DNA of 64,000 nucleotides, taken from positions 1,116,001 to 1,180,000 of the forward strand of contig NZ_LT629762.1 of NCBI RefSeq assembly GCF_900105155.1. Reading direction: 5' to 3'. A model generated the notes under the pieces. The model made no database searches and was not told where the DNA came from. It was given only the letters and a program-made list of their open reading frames with translations. The position numbers were made by a program, and so were the translations under genes. Below, piece by piece: positions 25,175-34,714 of this stretch. The DNA is from Pseudomonas prosekii. GTDB taxonomy: Bacteria; Pseudomonadota; Gammaproteobacteria; Pseudomonadales; Pseudomonadaceae. Positions within the stretch are counted from its first letter, which is position 1. The number at the start of each line of letters is the position of its first letter.

Positions 25175-26473
25175 ATGGATATCAAACAGCTCTGGCTCAA
25201 TGCCCAAGACCTTTGGGGCGCCCTCGACCGGCATCCGCTCCTGCATTCCAGCCTGGCGCTGATGCTGCTGCTGATCGTCGCGCTGGTCCTCGGACGAGTG
25301 GCGCGCTACCTGATGCTGCACGCGACCAAGATGCTCGGCCGCCAACCGGCGCTGCACTGGGTCAACGACCTGCGGCACAACAAGGTGTTTCATCGACTGG
25401 CGCAAATGACGCCGTCGCTGGTGATCCAGTTCGGCCTCTATCTGGTGCCGGAACTGAGCAAAACCAGCCTGATTTTCCTCGGCAATGTCGCGTTGGCCTT
25501 CACTATTCTCTTCCTGCTGCTGGCGGCGAGCGCCCTGCTTAGTGCGCTGCTGGACATCTACGCGCGCACCGAACACGCGCGCACCCGCTCGATCAAAGGC
25601 TACGTGCAACTGACGAAAATGGTCTTGTACGTGCTCGGCGCAATCATCATTGTCGCGACGCTGATCGACCGGTCGCCGCTGCTGTTGCTCTCGGGTCTGG
25701 GCGCGATGTCGGCGGTGATTTTGTTGGTCTACAAGGACACGTTGCTGTCGTTCGTCGCCAGTGTGCAGCTGACCAGCAATGACATGCTGCGGGTCGGCGA
25801 CTGGATCGAGATGCCGCAAGTCGGCGCCGACGGTGATGTGGTGGACATCACGTTGCACACAGTCAAAGTGCAGAACTTCGATAAAACCATTGTCTCGATT
25901 CCGACTTGGCGGCTGATGTCCGAGTCATTCAAAAACTGGCGCGGGATGCAGCAGTCCGGCGGGCGGCGGATCAAGCGCAGCGTGTTTATCGACGCCAGCG
26001 GCGTGCGATTTGTCCGCGATGACGAAGAGTTGAAGCTGTCGCAGGTGCATCTGTTGACCGACTACATCGGCCGCAAACAAGCCGAGCTCAAGGCCTGGAA
26101 CGAGGCCCAGGGCAACGTTGCGGCAATGTCGGCCAATCGGCGGCGGATGACCAATATCGGCACGTTTCGCGCTTATGCCTTGGCGTATCTGAAGAGTCAT
26201 CCGGAGATCCAGCCGAACATGACCTGCATGGTCCGCCAGATGCAAACCACGGCGCAGGGCATTCCGCTGGAAATCTACTGTTTCACCCGCACCACGGTGT
26301 GGGCGGATTACGAGCGAATTCAGGGCGATATTTTCGATTATCTGCTGGCGGTGCTGCCGGAGTTTGGCTTGAACCTGTATCAGCAGCCGAGTGGCGGTGA
26401 TTTAAGGGCCGGGTTGCTGCCGGCGGTGCTGGGTGCGAGCCACATTCCGGAGCCTGAAAAACACCTGATGTAG
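25175..26473 (+). CDS. Mechanosensitive ion channel, MscS superfamily (YbdG-like)
   Basis: 432 residues from the ATG at 25175. About five transmembrane helices precede the MscS pore and beta domain (DMLRVGDWIEMPQVGADGDVVDITLHTVKVQNFD), and the SIPTWRLMSESFKNWRGM with SGGRRIKRSVFID stretch is typical of the YbdG/MscM miniconductance group. It releases solutes across the inner membrane on osmotic down-shock. An upstream in-frame start (25076) would add 33 residues overlapping the helicase promoter region and is less likely. Confidence 0.88.
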   Translation: MDIKQLWLNAQDLWGALDRHPLLHSSLALMLLLIVALVLGRVARYLMLHATKMLGRQPALHWVNDLRHNKVFHRLAQMTPSLVIQFGLYLVPELSKTSLIFLGNVALAFTILFLLLAASALLSALLDIYARTEHARTRSIKGYVQLTKMVLYVLGAIIIVATLIDRSPLLLLSGLGAMSAVILLVYKDTLLSFVASVQLTSNDMLRVGDWIEMPQVGADGDVVDITLHTVKVQNFDKTIVSIPTWRLMSESFKNWRGMQQSGGRRIKRSVFIDASGVRFVRDDEELKLSQVHLLTDYIGRKQAELKAWNEAQGNVAAMSANRRRMTNIGTFRAYALAYLKSHPEIQPNMTCMVRQMQTTAQGIPLEIYCFTRTTVWADYERIQGDIFDYLLAVLPEFGLNLYQQPSGGDLRAGLLPAVLGASHIPEPEKHLM

Positions 26474-26486
26474 CACCACAATCCCT

Positions 26487-26576
26487 TGTGGGAGCGAGCT
26501 TGCTCGCGATAGCAGTGTGTCAGCCGACATCGATGTTTCTGACACACCGCTATCGCGAGCAAGCTCGCTCCCACAG
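26487..26576. repeat. REP doublet, GTGGGAGCGAGCTTGCTCGCGATAGC class
   Basis: Well-conserved inverted pair between the convergent channel and transporter genes, 13 bp after one stop codon and 4 bp before the other. Confidence 0.92.
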
Positions 26577-26579
26577 GGT

Positions 26580-27446
26580 TCAGTGTGCGATTGCAGGTCT
26601 GCGGATACCCAACCGACTGATCCACACCGCCATCAGAATCACCGAGCCTCCGAGAAACAGTCGCCCCAGTTCTTCGTGCTGATTCCAGATCAGCAGATTG
26701 ATCAGCAGCCCCACCGGCACGTGCAGGTTGTTCATCACCGCCAGCGTCCCGCCGTTCACCAGGCACGCGCCTTTGTTCCACCAATACAAACCCAGCGCCG
26801 TCGAAACCAACCCGAGGAACACCAGCACGCCCCATTGCAGCGGCGCTTCGGGCAAGAAATTCTGTTTGCCGAACAGCAGGAACGCCGGCAACGCCACCGC
26901 CAATGCGCCGAGGTAGAAATAGCCAAAGCGTCGGTAATGCGGCAGGTCGCTCGGATGCCGCGCGACCAAGTGTTTATAGAGCACTTGCCCGGCGGCGTAG
27001 GTGAAGTTGGCCAGTTGCAGCAGCAGGAAACCCATGAAGAAGTCCGGGTTGATGCGGTCGTAGCGAATTACCGCCGCGCCTGCCACGGCTACCAGCGCGG
27101 CGACCAGCGCCCACGGGTTGAAGCGGCGGTTCAGTGCGTCTTCGATCAGCGTCACGTGCAACGGGGTGAGGATGGTGAACAGCAAGACTTCCGGCACCGT
27201 CAGCACGCGAAAACTCAGGTACAGGCAGACGTAGGTCACGCCGAACTGCAACGCGCCGATCAGCAACATGCCGCGCATGAACGCCGGCTCGACCGAACGC
27301 CAGCGCGTCAGCGGAATAAACACCAGCCCCGCCAGCACCACTCGCACCAGCACCGCGAAGTAACTGTCGACGTGCCCGGCCAGGTATTCGCCGATCAGGC
27401 TGAAGGAAAACGCCTGGATCAGCGTGACAAAAATTAGATAGCCCAT
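26580..27446 (-). CDS. EamA-family carboxylate/amino-acid/amine exporter
   Basis: 288 residues with ten hydrophobic segments. Start MGYLIFVTLIQAFSFSLIGEYLAG, and the second EamA half begins FMGFLLLQLANFTYAAGQVLYK. The family exports small carboxylates, amino acids or amines from the cytoplasm. It is followed directly by a REP doublet. Substrate unknown. Confidence 0.85.
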   Translation of the reverse strand: MGYLIFVTLIQAFSFSLIGEYLAGHVDSYFAVLVRVVLAGLVFIPLTRWRSVEPAFMRGMLLIGALQFGVTYVCLYLSFRVLTVPEVLLFTILTPLHVTLIEDALNRRFNPWALVAALVAVAGAAVIRYDRINPDFFMGFLLLQLANFTYAAGQVLYKHLVARHPSDLPHYRRFGYFYLGALAVALPAFLLFGKQNFLPEAPLQWGVLVFLGLVSTALGLYWWNKGACLVNGGTLAVMNNLHVPVGLLINLLIWNQHEELGRLFLGGSVILMAVWISRLGIRRPAIAH

Positions 27447-27518
27447 GCTCGCCTCGTTTTGAATGGCGGCGACGATAGCGGGTTTTGTCATCAATCGCGA
27501 GAACACGCAAATCCCGGG

Positions 27519-27558
27519 CAAAAAAAAGCCCGATCTCGCTAATGCGTTCAATCGGGCT
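27519..27558 (-). terminator. Intrinsic terminator downstream of azoR
   Basis: On the minus strand AGCCCGAT and ATCGGGCT pair around a 16-nt loop and are followed by eight T residues (plus-strand A tract 27520-27527). It lies about 110 bp after azoR and before the exporter on the same strand. Confidence 0.82.
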
Positions 27559-27666
27559 ACAGCACTCAGGAGCAACAAGTGCAAAGGGAGGTCGATGCGC
27601 GTAAAGCCTTGAAGGGGTTGCGCCAGGTCACTTGAACAGCCAGCGATTATCTGGCGATTAAAACCC

Positions 27667-28266
27667 TCAAGCGACTTGGGAAAGCTTGGCGTTGGCCTGG
27701 TTCAAGCCCTTCTCCTGGAAGTCGCCGCCCAGGTTCATGCCCTCGGCGTGAATAAACGTGACGTCGTGGATGCCGATGAAACCCATGACCTGGCGCAGGT
27801 ACGGTTCCTGGTGATCCGCCGGGCCGCCAGCGTAGATGCCGCCGCGAGCGGTCAGCACGTAGGCGCGCTTGTTGGTGAGCACGCCTTGCGGGCCAGTGTC
27901 GGTGTACTTGAACGTCACGCCGGCCCGCAACACGTGGTCGAGCCACGCTTTGAGAGTGCTCGGGATCGCGAAGTTGTACATCGGCGCGGCCATTACCAAC
28001 ACATCGGCAGCGAGCAATTCATCGGTCAATTGATTGGAGCGGTCCAGCGAAGCCTGTTCGACGTCGTTGCGTTGGTCCGCCGCTTTCATCCAGCCGCCAA
28101 GCAGGTTGCTGTCGAGGTGCGGCACCGGATTGATGGCCAAGTCACGAACAGTGATCTGATCGGCCGGGTGCGCGGCTTTCCACTGGCTGATGAAGGTCTG
28201 GGTCAGTTGGCGCGAAACCGAATCTTGCTGACGGGCGCTGCTTTCAACGATCAGAACGTTGGACAT
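27667..28266 (-). CDS. azoR: FMN-dependent NADH-azoreductase
   Basis: 199 residues of the AzoR flavodoxin-like family: the FMN phosphate loop ESSARQQDSVSRQL near the start, then APMYNFAIPSTLKAWLDHVLRAG (FMN and dimer interface) and TARGGIYAG. It reduces quinones and azo compounds with NADH in the cytosol, protecting against electrophile stress. The adjacent upstream region is AT-rich. It is a single gene with its own terminator. Confidence 0.92.
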   Translation of the reverse strand: MSNVLIVESSARQQDSVSRQLTQTFISQWKAAHPADQITVRDLAINPVPHLDSNLLGGWMKAADQRNDVEQASLDRSNQLTDELLAADVLVMAAPMYNFAIPSTLKAWLDHVLRAGVTFKYTDTGPQGVLTNKRAYVLTARGGIYAGGPADHQEPYLRQVMGFIGIHDVTFIHAEGMNLGGDFQEKGLNQANAKLSQVA

Positions 28267-28410
28267 GGCTTGTAGGCTCCATCTGAGAATGCTGTAAGGC
28301 GATGGAGTGGAGATTAAACAGAGTCATATCGATGAAAAAGCGCAAATAACTGCTATAACGCATCGATAAATTCGTTTATAAGCTCATCAAGCGATGCATC
28401 AATCAACTTC

Positions 28411-28543
28411 TGTGGCGAGGGGGCTTGCCCCCGTCCGGCTGCGAAGCGGTCGTATTACAGCCATCGCGGTTCAGCTGAAACACTGCGGTGGAAGTTTTGG
28501 GGCCGCTTCGCGACCCAACGGGGGCAAGCCCCCTCGCCACACA
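28411..28543. repeat. REP doublet, TGTGGCGAGGGGGCTTGCCCC class
   Basis: Inverted pair about 130 bp long between azoR and the gene at 28569, which lie on the same strand. Arms are nearly identical to those at 23501, 37756 and 47782. Confidence 0.92.
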
Positions 28544-28568
28544 AGCCTCGCGCCTACAGGGATTTATC

Positions 28569-28898
28569 TTATTTCGGGGTGCAGGTCAGCGTGATGCGCA
28601 TCTTGATGATTTCGCGGGTGAACTTGGCAGTCGCGTTTTTATGCTTGCCGGCCAGCACTTCGATGGTGCGGGTGCGCGGTGCTTCCGGTCCATTGTTGAA
28701 CACCACCCGGCAGGTCGCGTCGGTGTTGCCGTAGTTATTGACCTGAATGGAGGCGATGTCGTTGTCCGTGTCGAAGGCGTTGTAATCGATGCTCAGGCCA
28801 TTGAGCTGTTTGCTGACATCGATCGGATAGGCCTGCGCGGTCAGCGGCAACAGCGCCAACAAGACACAACCCGACACCCCATAACAGAATTTTTTCAT
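28569..28898 (-). CDS. Small secreted protein, often misnamed 3-phosphoglycerate kinase
   Basis: 109 residues. A Sec signal peptide (MKKFCYGVSGCVLLALLPLTAQA) is followed by a beta-rich domain with YPIDVSKQLNGLSIDYNAFDTDNDI and one likely disulphide (CRVV, LTCTPK). Close relatives are common in Pseudomonas and, as I recall, carry a misleading kinase name; at this length it cannot be that enzyme. A periplasmic protein of unknown role. Confidence 0.75.
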   Translation of the reverse strand: MKKFCYGVSGCVLLALLPLTAQAYPIDVSKQLNGLSIDYNAFDTDNDIASIQVNNYGNTDATCRVVFNNGPEAPRTRTIEVLAGKHKNATAKFTREIIKMRITLTCTPK

Positions 28899-28947
28899 TC
28901 GGCAGTCTCCAATAAGGACCGCCAGCTTAGGACAAGAGGAGCTCATC

Positions 28948-29871
28948 ATGAAAGCGCCCCGCGTGACGCTTGATCAATGGCGAACATTGCAAGCCGTGGT
29001 CGACCACGGCGGTTTCGCCCAGGCCGCCGAAGCGCTGCATCGCTCGCAATCGTCTGTCAGCTACACCGTCGCCCGCATGCAGGACCAACTCGGCGTGCCG
29101 CTGTTGCGCATCGACGGTCGCAAAGCCGTGCTTACCGAGGCCGGCGGCGTGTTGCTGCGCCGCTCGCGACAACTGGTCAAACAGGCCAGCCAACTCGAAG
29201 ACCTCGCCCATCACATGGAGCAAGGCTGGGAAGCGGAAGTGCGTCTGGTGGTCGATGCTGCCTACCCGAGCGCGCGCCTGGTGCGCGCCCTCACCGCGTT
29301 CATGCCGCAAAGCCGTGGCTGCCGCGTGCGCCTGCGCGAAGAGGTGTTGTCGGGCGTGGAAGAAGTGTTGCTCGAAGGCGTGGCCGATCTGGCCATCACC
29401 GGTTTCAGCATCCCCGGTTACCTCGGCGCGGAGCTCAGCGACGTTGAATTCGTCGCTGTCGCGCACCCCGATCACGCCTTGCACCGCTTGAACCGCGAAC
29501 TGAGTTTTCAGGACCTCGAAACCCAGATGCAAGTGGTCATCCGCGACTCCGGCCGCCAGCAGCCACGCGACGTCGGCTGGCTCGGCGCCGAACAGCGCTG
29601 GACCGTCGGCAGCCTCGCCACCGCCGCCACGTTTGTCAGCAACGGCCTGGGGTTTGCCTGGGTGCCACGGCACATGATCGAACGCGAATTGAAGGACGGC
29701 ACGCTCAAGCTGCTACCGTTGGACCAGGGCGGCAGCCGTAATCCGAGTTTTTACCTGTATTCGAACAAGGACAAACCCCTCGGCCCGGCGACGCAGATTC
29801 TTATCGACCTGCTGCGCACCTTCGATACCGCGCCGCTGGATGCACCTTTCGCCGCACCAGAACAAGCCTGA
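28948..29871 (+). CDS. LysR-type transcriptional regulator
   Basis: 307 residues with HTH near residues 11-68 (HGGFAQAAEALHRSQSSVSYTVARMQ). It is followed after 14 bp by an alpha/beta hydrolase and then a cyclophilin on the same strand, an unusual co-directional arrangement for a LysR gene, and is divergent from the small secreted protein gene 49 bp away. Effector unknown. Confidence 0.85.
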   Translation: MKAPRVTLDQWRTLQAVVDHGGFAQAAEALHRSQSSVSYTVARMQDQLGVPLLRIDGRKAVLTEAGGVLLRRSRQLVKQASQLEDLAHHMEQGWEAEVRLVVDAAYPSARLVRALTAFMPQSRGCRVRLREEVLSGVEEVLLEGVADLAITGFSIPGYLGAELSDVEFVAVAHPDHALHRLNRELSFQDLETQMQVVIRDSGRQQPRDVGWLGAEQRWTVGSLATAATFVSNGLGFAWVPRHMIERELKDGTLKLLPLDQGGSRNPSFYLYSNKDKPLGPATQILIDLLRTFDTAPLDAPFAAPEQA

Positions 29872-29885
29872 CACGGAGCAATTGC

Positions 29886-30689
29886 ATGGCCTATTTCGAA
29901 CACGAAGGTTGCAACCTGCACTACGAGGAATATGGCCACGGCGCTCCATTGCTGCTGGTCCACGGGCTGGGTTCGAGCACGCTGGACTGGGAAATGCAGA
30001 TCCCGGCGCTCGCCGCCCGCTACCGGGTGATCGTCCCGGACGTGCGCGGCCACGGTCGCTCGGACAAGCCCCGCGAGCGTTACAGCATCGCCGGGTTCAG
30101 CGCCGACCTGATCGCGCTGATCGACCACCTGAACCTCGGCCCGACGCATTACGTCGGCTTGTCGATGGGGGGAATGATCGGTTTTCAACTGGCCACCGAT
30201 CAGCCGCAATTGCTCAAAAGCCTGTGCATCGTCAACAGCGCACCCGAGGTCAAATTGCGCAGTCGCGACGATTACTGGCAGTGGTTCAAGCGCTGGAGCC
30301 TGATGCGCGTCCTCAGCCTCGGCACCATCGGCAAAGCGCTGGGCGGCAAGTTGTTTCCGAAACCGGAGCAAGCCGATTTGCGTCAGAAAATGGCCGAGCG
30401 CTGGGCAAAAAACGCCAAACATGCTTATCTCGCCAGCTTCGATGCCATTGTCGGCTGGGGCGTTCAGGAACGACTTTCGAAGGTCGCCTGTCCAACCCTC
30501 ATCATTGCCGCCGACCGTGACTACACGCCGGTCGCGCTGAAAGAAACCTATGTAAAACTGCTGCCCGATGCGCGGCTGGTGGTGATCGCCGATTCGCGCC
30601 ACGCCACCCCGCTGGATCAACCCGAACGCTTCAACCAAACGCTGCTCGAGTTTCTCACCGCAGTCGACACCACCAATCAGGATCACTGA
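29886..30689 (+). CDS. Alpha/beta-fold hydrolase
   Basis: 267 residues with the oxyanion region LLLVHGLGSSTLDWE, the nucleophile elbow GLSMGG (Ser93) and the late D-x-DYTP and SRHATPLD segments supplying Asp and His. This is a cytosolic esterase, lactonase or ketoadipate enol-lactonase-like enzyme. It starts 14 bp after the LysR gene and ends 3 bp before the cyclophilin. Substrate cannot be told. Confidence 0.85.
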   Translation: MAYFEHEGCNLHYEEYGHGAPLLLVHGLGSSTLDWEMQIPALAARYRVIVPDVRGHGRSDKPRERYSIAGFSADLIALIDHLNLGPTHYVGLSMGGMIGFQLATDQPQLLKSLCIVNSAPEVKLRSRDDYWQWFKRWSLMRVLSLGTIGKALGGKLFPKPEQADLRQKMAERWAKNAKHAYLASFDAIVGWGVQERLSKVACPTLIIAADRDYTPVALKETYVKLLPDARLVVIADSRHATPLDQPERFNQTLLEFLTAVDTTNQDH

Positions 30690-30692
30690 CCC

Positions 30693-31250
30693 ATGCTGAA
30701 AAAAATCGCCCTCGTCGCCGGCTCCGTTCTGTTCGCCGCCAACCTGATGGCCGCCACGCCCGCCAAAGCCCCGCATGTGCTGCTGGAAACCACCAATGGA
30801 CAGATCGAAATCGAACTGGACGCGGTCAAGGCACCGATCAGTACCAAGAACTTTCTTGATTACGTGAACAGCGGCTTCTACAACAACACGATTTTCCACC
30901 GCGTGATCCCGGGCTTCATGGTCCAGGGCGGCGGGTTCACCCAACAGATGCAACAGAAAGACACCAAAGCGCCGATCAAGAACGAATCGAAAAACGGTTT
31001 GCATAACGTCCGTGGCACCTTGTCGATGGCCCGCACTTCGAACCCGGATTCGGCCACCAGCCAGTTCTTCGTCAACGTCAAAGACAACGACTTCCTCGAC
31101 ACCGGCGATGGTTATGCGGTGTTCGGCAAAGTCGTCAAAGGCATGGACGTTGTCGACATCATCGTCAACACGCCGACCACCACTCGCGGCGGCATGAAAG
31201 ACGTTCCTGCCGATCCTGTGTTCATCAAGTCGGCCAAAGTCATCGACTGA
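30693..31250 (+). CDS. ppiA: Periplasmic peptidyl-prolyl cis-trans isomerase A (cyclophilin)
   Basis: 185 residues. Signal peptide [21 protein letters not shown] is followed by a complete cyclophilin domain: [15 protein letters not shown] (catalytic Arg), [18 protein letters not shown] and the later [13 protein letters not shown]. It helps proline-limited folding in the periplasm. A GC-rich hairpin at 31267-31297 follows, without a T tract. Confidence 0.92.
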   Translation: MLKKIALVAGSVLFAANLMAATPAKAPHVLLETTNGQIEIELDAVKAPISTKNFLDYVNSGFYNNTIFHRVIPGFMVQGGGFTQQMQQKDTKAPIKNESKNGLHNVRGTLSMARTSNPDSATSQFFVNVKDNDFLDTGDGYAVFGKVVKGMDVVDIIVNTPTTTRGGMKDVPADPVFIKSAKVID

Positions 31251-31337
31251 CCTGCACAGGGAATGTGAGCCGTCGCCGGTGTTTGCCGGCGGCGCTCATC
31301 GTGTTTAAAGGAGAGCCCCAGCGCGGGCGGAGAACCA

Positions 31338-33170
31338 ATGCTTTATCGCCGTTTTGAAAAACTGATCGACATCTTCCGCGACGCACCGACGGCAGCCCCG
31401 CCGGACCGGGTTCTCCCCTTCTATACCTATTACCTGAAGCAGGTCTGGCCGAGTTTCGCCGCCCTGCTGATCGTCGGCCTGATCGGCGCGTTGATCGAAG
31501 TGGCGCTGTTCAGTTACCTGAGCCGCATCATCGACCTGACCCAAGGCACGCCGAACGTCAATTTCTTTCAGGAACACGGCATCGAACTGGCCTGGATGGC
31601 AGTGGTTGCGCTGCTGTTTCGGCCGATCTTTGTCGGCCTGCACGACTTGCTGGTGCATCAGACCCTGAGCCCCGGCATGACCAGCCTGATCCGCTGGCAG
31701 AACCACAGTTACGTGCTCAAGCAGAGCCTGAATTTCTTCCAGAACGACTTCGCCGGGCGCATCGCCCAGCGCATCATGCAAACCGGCAACTCGCTGCGCG
31801 ATTCGGCGGTGCAAGCGGTGGACGCGTTGTGGCACGTGCTGATCTATGCGATCAGCTCGCTGGTGTTGTTCGCCGAGGCCGACTGGCGCCTGATGATCCC
31901 GCTGCTGAGCTGGATCGCCGCGTACATCGGCGCGCTGTGCTACTTCGTGCCACGGGTCAAGGAACGCTCGGTGGTGTCCTCCGATGCGCGCTCCAAACTG
32001 ATGGGGCGGATCGTCGACGGCTACACCAACATCACCACGCTGAAGCTGTTCGCCCACACCAATTTCGAGCAGCAATATGCCCGCGAAGCGATCGAAGAAC
32101 AAACCGAAAAAGCCCAACTGGCGGGTCGCGTCGTGACCAGCATGGACGTGGTCATCACCAGCATGAACGGCTTGCTGATCGTCGGCACGACCGGCCTGGC
32201 GCTGTGGCTGTGGACGCAGTCGCTGATCTCGGTCGGCGCGATTGCCCTGGCCACCGGCCTGGTGATTCGCATCGTCAACATGTCCGGCTGGATCATGTGG
32301 GTGGTCAACGGCATTTTCGAAAACATCGGCATGGTTCAGGACGGTTTGCAGACCATCGCCCAGCCGGTCAGCGTCACCGATCGCCCGCAGGCCAAGCCGC
32401 TGGCAGTGGTGCGCGGCGAGGTGCGTTTCGAGGACGTGGATTTCCACTACGGCAAGAAGAGCGGGATCATCGGCGGCCTCAACCTGACGATCAAACCCGG
32501 CGAGAAAATCGGCTTGATCGGCCCGTCCGGCGCCGGCAAATCGACCTTGGTCAACCTGCTGCTGCGCCTGTATGACGTGCAGGGAGGGCAGATCCTGATC
32601 GACGGCCAGAACATCGCCGAGGTCGCCCAGGAAAGCCTGCGCGAGCGCATCGGCATGATCACTCAGGACACCTCGCTGCTGCACCGCTCGATCCGCGACA
32701 ATCTTCTTTACGGCAAACCTGATGCGACCGACGCCGAACTTTGGGAAGCCGCGCACAAGGCGCGCGCCGACGAGTTCATCCCGTTGCTCTCGGACGCCGA
32801 AGGTCGCAGCGGGTTTGACGCGCACGTCGGTGAACGCGGGGTGAAACTCTCCGGCGGCCAGCGTCAGCGCATCGCCATTGCGCGGGTGCTGCTCAAGGAC
32901 GCGCCGATCCTGATCATGGATGAAGCCACGTCAGCGCTGGATTCGGAAGTCGAAGCGGCGATTCAGGAAAGCCTGGAAACCCTGATGCAAGGCAAAACCG
33001 TGATCGCGATTGCTCACCGACTGTCGACCATCGCGCGCATGGATCGGCTGGTGGTGCTGGAAAACGGCAAGATCGCCGAAACCGGCAGCCACGCCGAACT
33101 GCTCGCGCATGGCGGGTTGTACGCGCGGTTGTGGGCGCATCAGACCGGTGGGTTTGTCGGTATCGATTGA
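31338..33170 (+). CDS. ABC exporter, fused permease and ATPase
   Basis: 610 residues, one half-transporter that should act as a homodimer. Six transmembrane helices (about 40-330) lead to an ATPase domain with Walker A GPSGAGKST (about 395), signature LSGGQRQRIAIAR (about 504), Walker B ILIMDEATSALD and H-loop AIAHR. The family includes MsbA-like and multidrug exporters. Substrate unknown; no adaptor gene is nearby. Confidence 0.9.
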   Translation: MLYRRFEKLIDIFRDAPTAAPPDRVLPFYTYYLKQVWPSFAALLIVGLIGALIEVALFSYLSRIIDLTQGTPNVNFFQEHGIELAWMAVVALLFRPIFVGLHDLLVHQTLSPGMTSLIRWQNHSYVLKQSLNFFQNDFAGRIAQRIMQTGNSLRDSAVQAVDALWHVLIYAISSLVLFAEADWRLMIPLLSWIAAYIGALCYFVPRVKERSVVSSDARSKLMGRIVDGYTNITTLKLFAHTNFEQQYAREAIEEQTEKAQLAGRVVTSMDVVITSMNGLLIVGTTGLALWLWTQSLISVGAIALATGLVIRIVNMSGWIMWVVNGIFENIGMVQDGLQTIAQPVSVTDRPQAKPLAVVRGEVRFEDVDFHYGKKSGIIGGLNLTIKPGEKIGLIGPSGAGKSTLVNLLLRLYDVQGGQILIDGQNIAEVAQESLRERIGMITQDTSLLHRSIRDNLLYGKPDATDAELWEAAHKARADEFIPLLSDAEGRSGFDAHVGERGVKLSGGQRQRIAIARVLLKDAPILIMDEATSALDSEVEAAIQESLETLMQGKTVIAIAHRLSTIARMDRLVVLENGKIAETGSHAELLAHGGLYARLWAHQTGGFVGID

Positions 33171-33192
33171 TTCCGATCAACCACCACCAAAC

Positions 33193-33287
33193 CCTGTAGG
33201 AGCGAGCCTGCTCGCGATGGCGTCGAACCGTTCGACATGGATGTCGACTGACACGGCGCTGTCGCGAGCAGGCTCACTCCTGCAAGG
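33193..33287. repeat. REP doublet, GTAGGAGCGAGCCTGCTCGCGAT class
   Basis: Inverted pair between the convergent ABC exporter and FemAB-like genes, with a GTAG foot on the left and CTCCTGC on the right. Confidence 0.9.
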
Positions 33288-33305
33288 GCGATTTGTGTGG
33301 GCTGT

Positions 33306-34430
33306 TTAGCCTTGCCTGTACGGCAACGCGGCCCGCGCGGCTTCCGCATACGCCAATACGCCGACGCGCTCCTGTTGCAGGAAATCCTCGACCGCCGCTT
33401 TCAGCCCCGGATGCCGCAGGTAGTGCCAGGAATGAGTGATTACCGGCTCAAAGCCGCGTATCAATTTGTGTTCGCCCTGCGCCCCGGCGTCGAAGCGCTG
33501 CACACCATGGGCGATCGCGTAGTCCATGCCTTGATAAAAACACGTCTCGAAATGCAGCCGGTCGTACTCCGCCAGGCAGCCCCAGTAACGTCCGTAAAAA
33601 CTGTCACCACCGATCAGGCTGAACGCCATCGCCACCGGCCGTGAGCCTTGTTTGGCCAGCACCACGCGAATCGCTTCGGGCATGCGCTCGGCCAGCAGGC
33701 TGAAGAATTCCCGCGTCAGATAAGGCGCTTGCCTACGCACCGCGTAGGTATTGGCGTAGCAGGCATAGACAAAATCCCACTGCGCTTCGCTCAGTTGCGC
33801 ACCTTCCAGCCATTCAAACTCGATGCCCTGCCCCGCCACCTGCTCGCGTTCCTTGCGCATCTGTTTGCGCTTGCGCGAACTCAGCGCGTCGAGGAAATCC
33901 TGGAAATCCCGATAGTCGCGATTCTGCCAGTGGTATTGGCAGCCGATACGTTGCAGCCAACCCGGCTGTTCGGCCAGCGCCGCGTCGGTAAACGGGTCGG
34001 TGAAGTTGATGTGCGCGCTGGAAAGTTCTTCGATTTCCAGATAACCCGGCAGGCTGTTGAGCAACTCGAAACCGTCTTCCAGCGTCGCCGCCAACAGACG
34101 CGGGCCGCTGACCGGGCTGAACGGCACGCCGGTCAACAACTTCGGGTAATAGTCGATGCCGGCACGGGCGCAGGCGTCCGCCCAGGCGTGGTCGAACACG
34201 TACTCGCCGTAGGAATGCCACTTGCGGTAACTGGGCAACGCCGCGATCAGCCGATCACCCTCGACGTGCAGCAGATGCTCGGGCTGCCAACCGGTGTGCG
34301 GGCCTACGCTGCCACTGTCTTCCAGCGCACTCAAAAAGGCGTGGCGCAGAAACGGCTGACGTTCGGGGACCAACGCGTCCCACGTGTGCGGGGCGATTTC
34401 AGACAGACTTTCCAGACATTGCAGCGGCAT
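33306..34430 (-). CDS. FemAB/GNAT-like acyltransferase (DUF482 type)
   Basis: 374 residues from the inner ATG; GGTGAGA lies just upstream, and an earlier ATG (34445) would add five residues. SSRKRKQMRKEREQV and the C-terminal RFDAGAQGEHKLIRGFEPVITHSWHYL are hallmarks of the DUF482 GNAT-fold group. An acyl or aminoacyl transferase is likely; the substrate is unknown. Confidence 0.8.
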   Translation of the reverse strand: MPLQCLESLSEIAPHTWDALVPERQPFLRHAFLSALEDSGSVGPHTGWQPEHLLHVEGDRLIAALPSYRKWHSYGEYVFDHAWADACARAGIDYYPKLLTGVPFSPVSGPRLLAATLEDGFELLNSLPGYLEIEELSSAHINFTDPFTDAALAEQPGWLQRIGCQYHWQNRDYRDFQDFLDALSSRKRKQMRKEREQVAGQGIEFEWLEGAQLSEAQWDFVYACYANTYAVRRQAPYLTREFFSLLAERMPEAIRVVLAKQGSRPVAMAFSLIGGDSFYGRYWGCLAEYDRLHFETCFYQGMDYAIAHGVQRFDAGAQGEHKLIRGFEPVITHSWHYLRHPGLKAAVEDFLQQERVGVLAYAEAARAALPYRQG

Positions 34431-34714
34431 CAGCGTTCTCACCATTTCTGTGCGTGACAGCCCGGCGAGTATCGCCTATCGCCACACATTGCACACCCCG
34501 TGATGCGCCGACAAGGCTCTGCACCGAAGGTTCCAGCGCATCGCATAACGTCACGCATCTGCCATCACTTTGCCACCGCACTGTAATAATCCATCGCGAT
34601 ACTGGCGCCAGTTTTTAGAGCGTCGGGTTCTACCCGGCCACTGTTTACCGTCCGCCAACGGTCGGTTGTGTCCTTGGATGGCTCAGTCATCCCTTTTCTT
34701 CTTCGGAGATTGAT

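Noticed and set aside
34581..34612. Pho-box-like half site (CTGTAAT) and a 12-bp palindrome upstream of the porin
   Set aside because: Only one half-site is present with no second repeat at the expected spacing.
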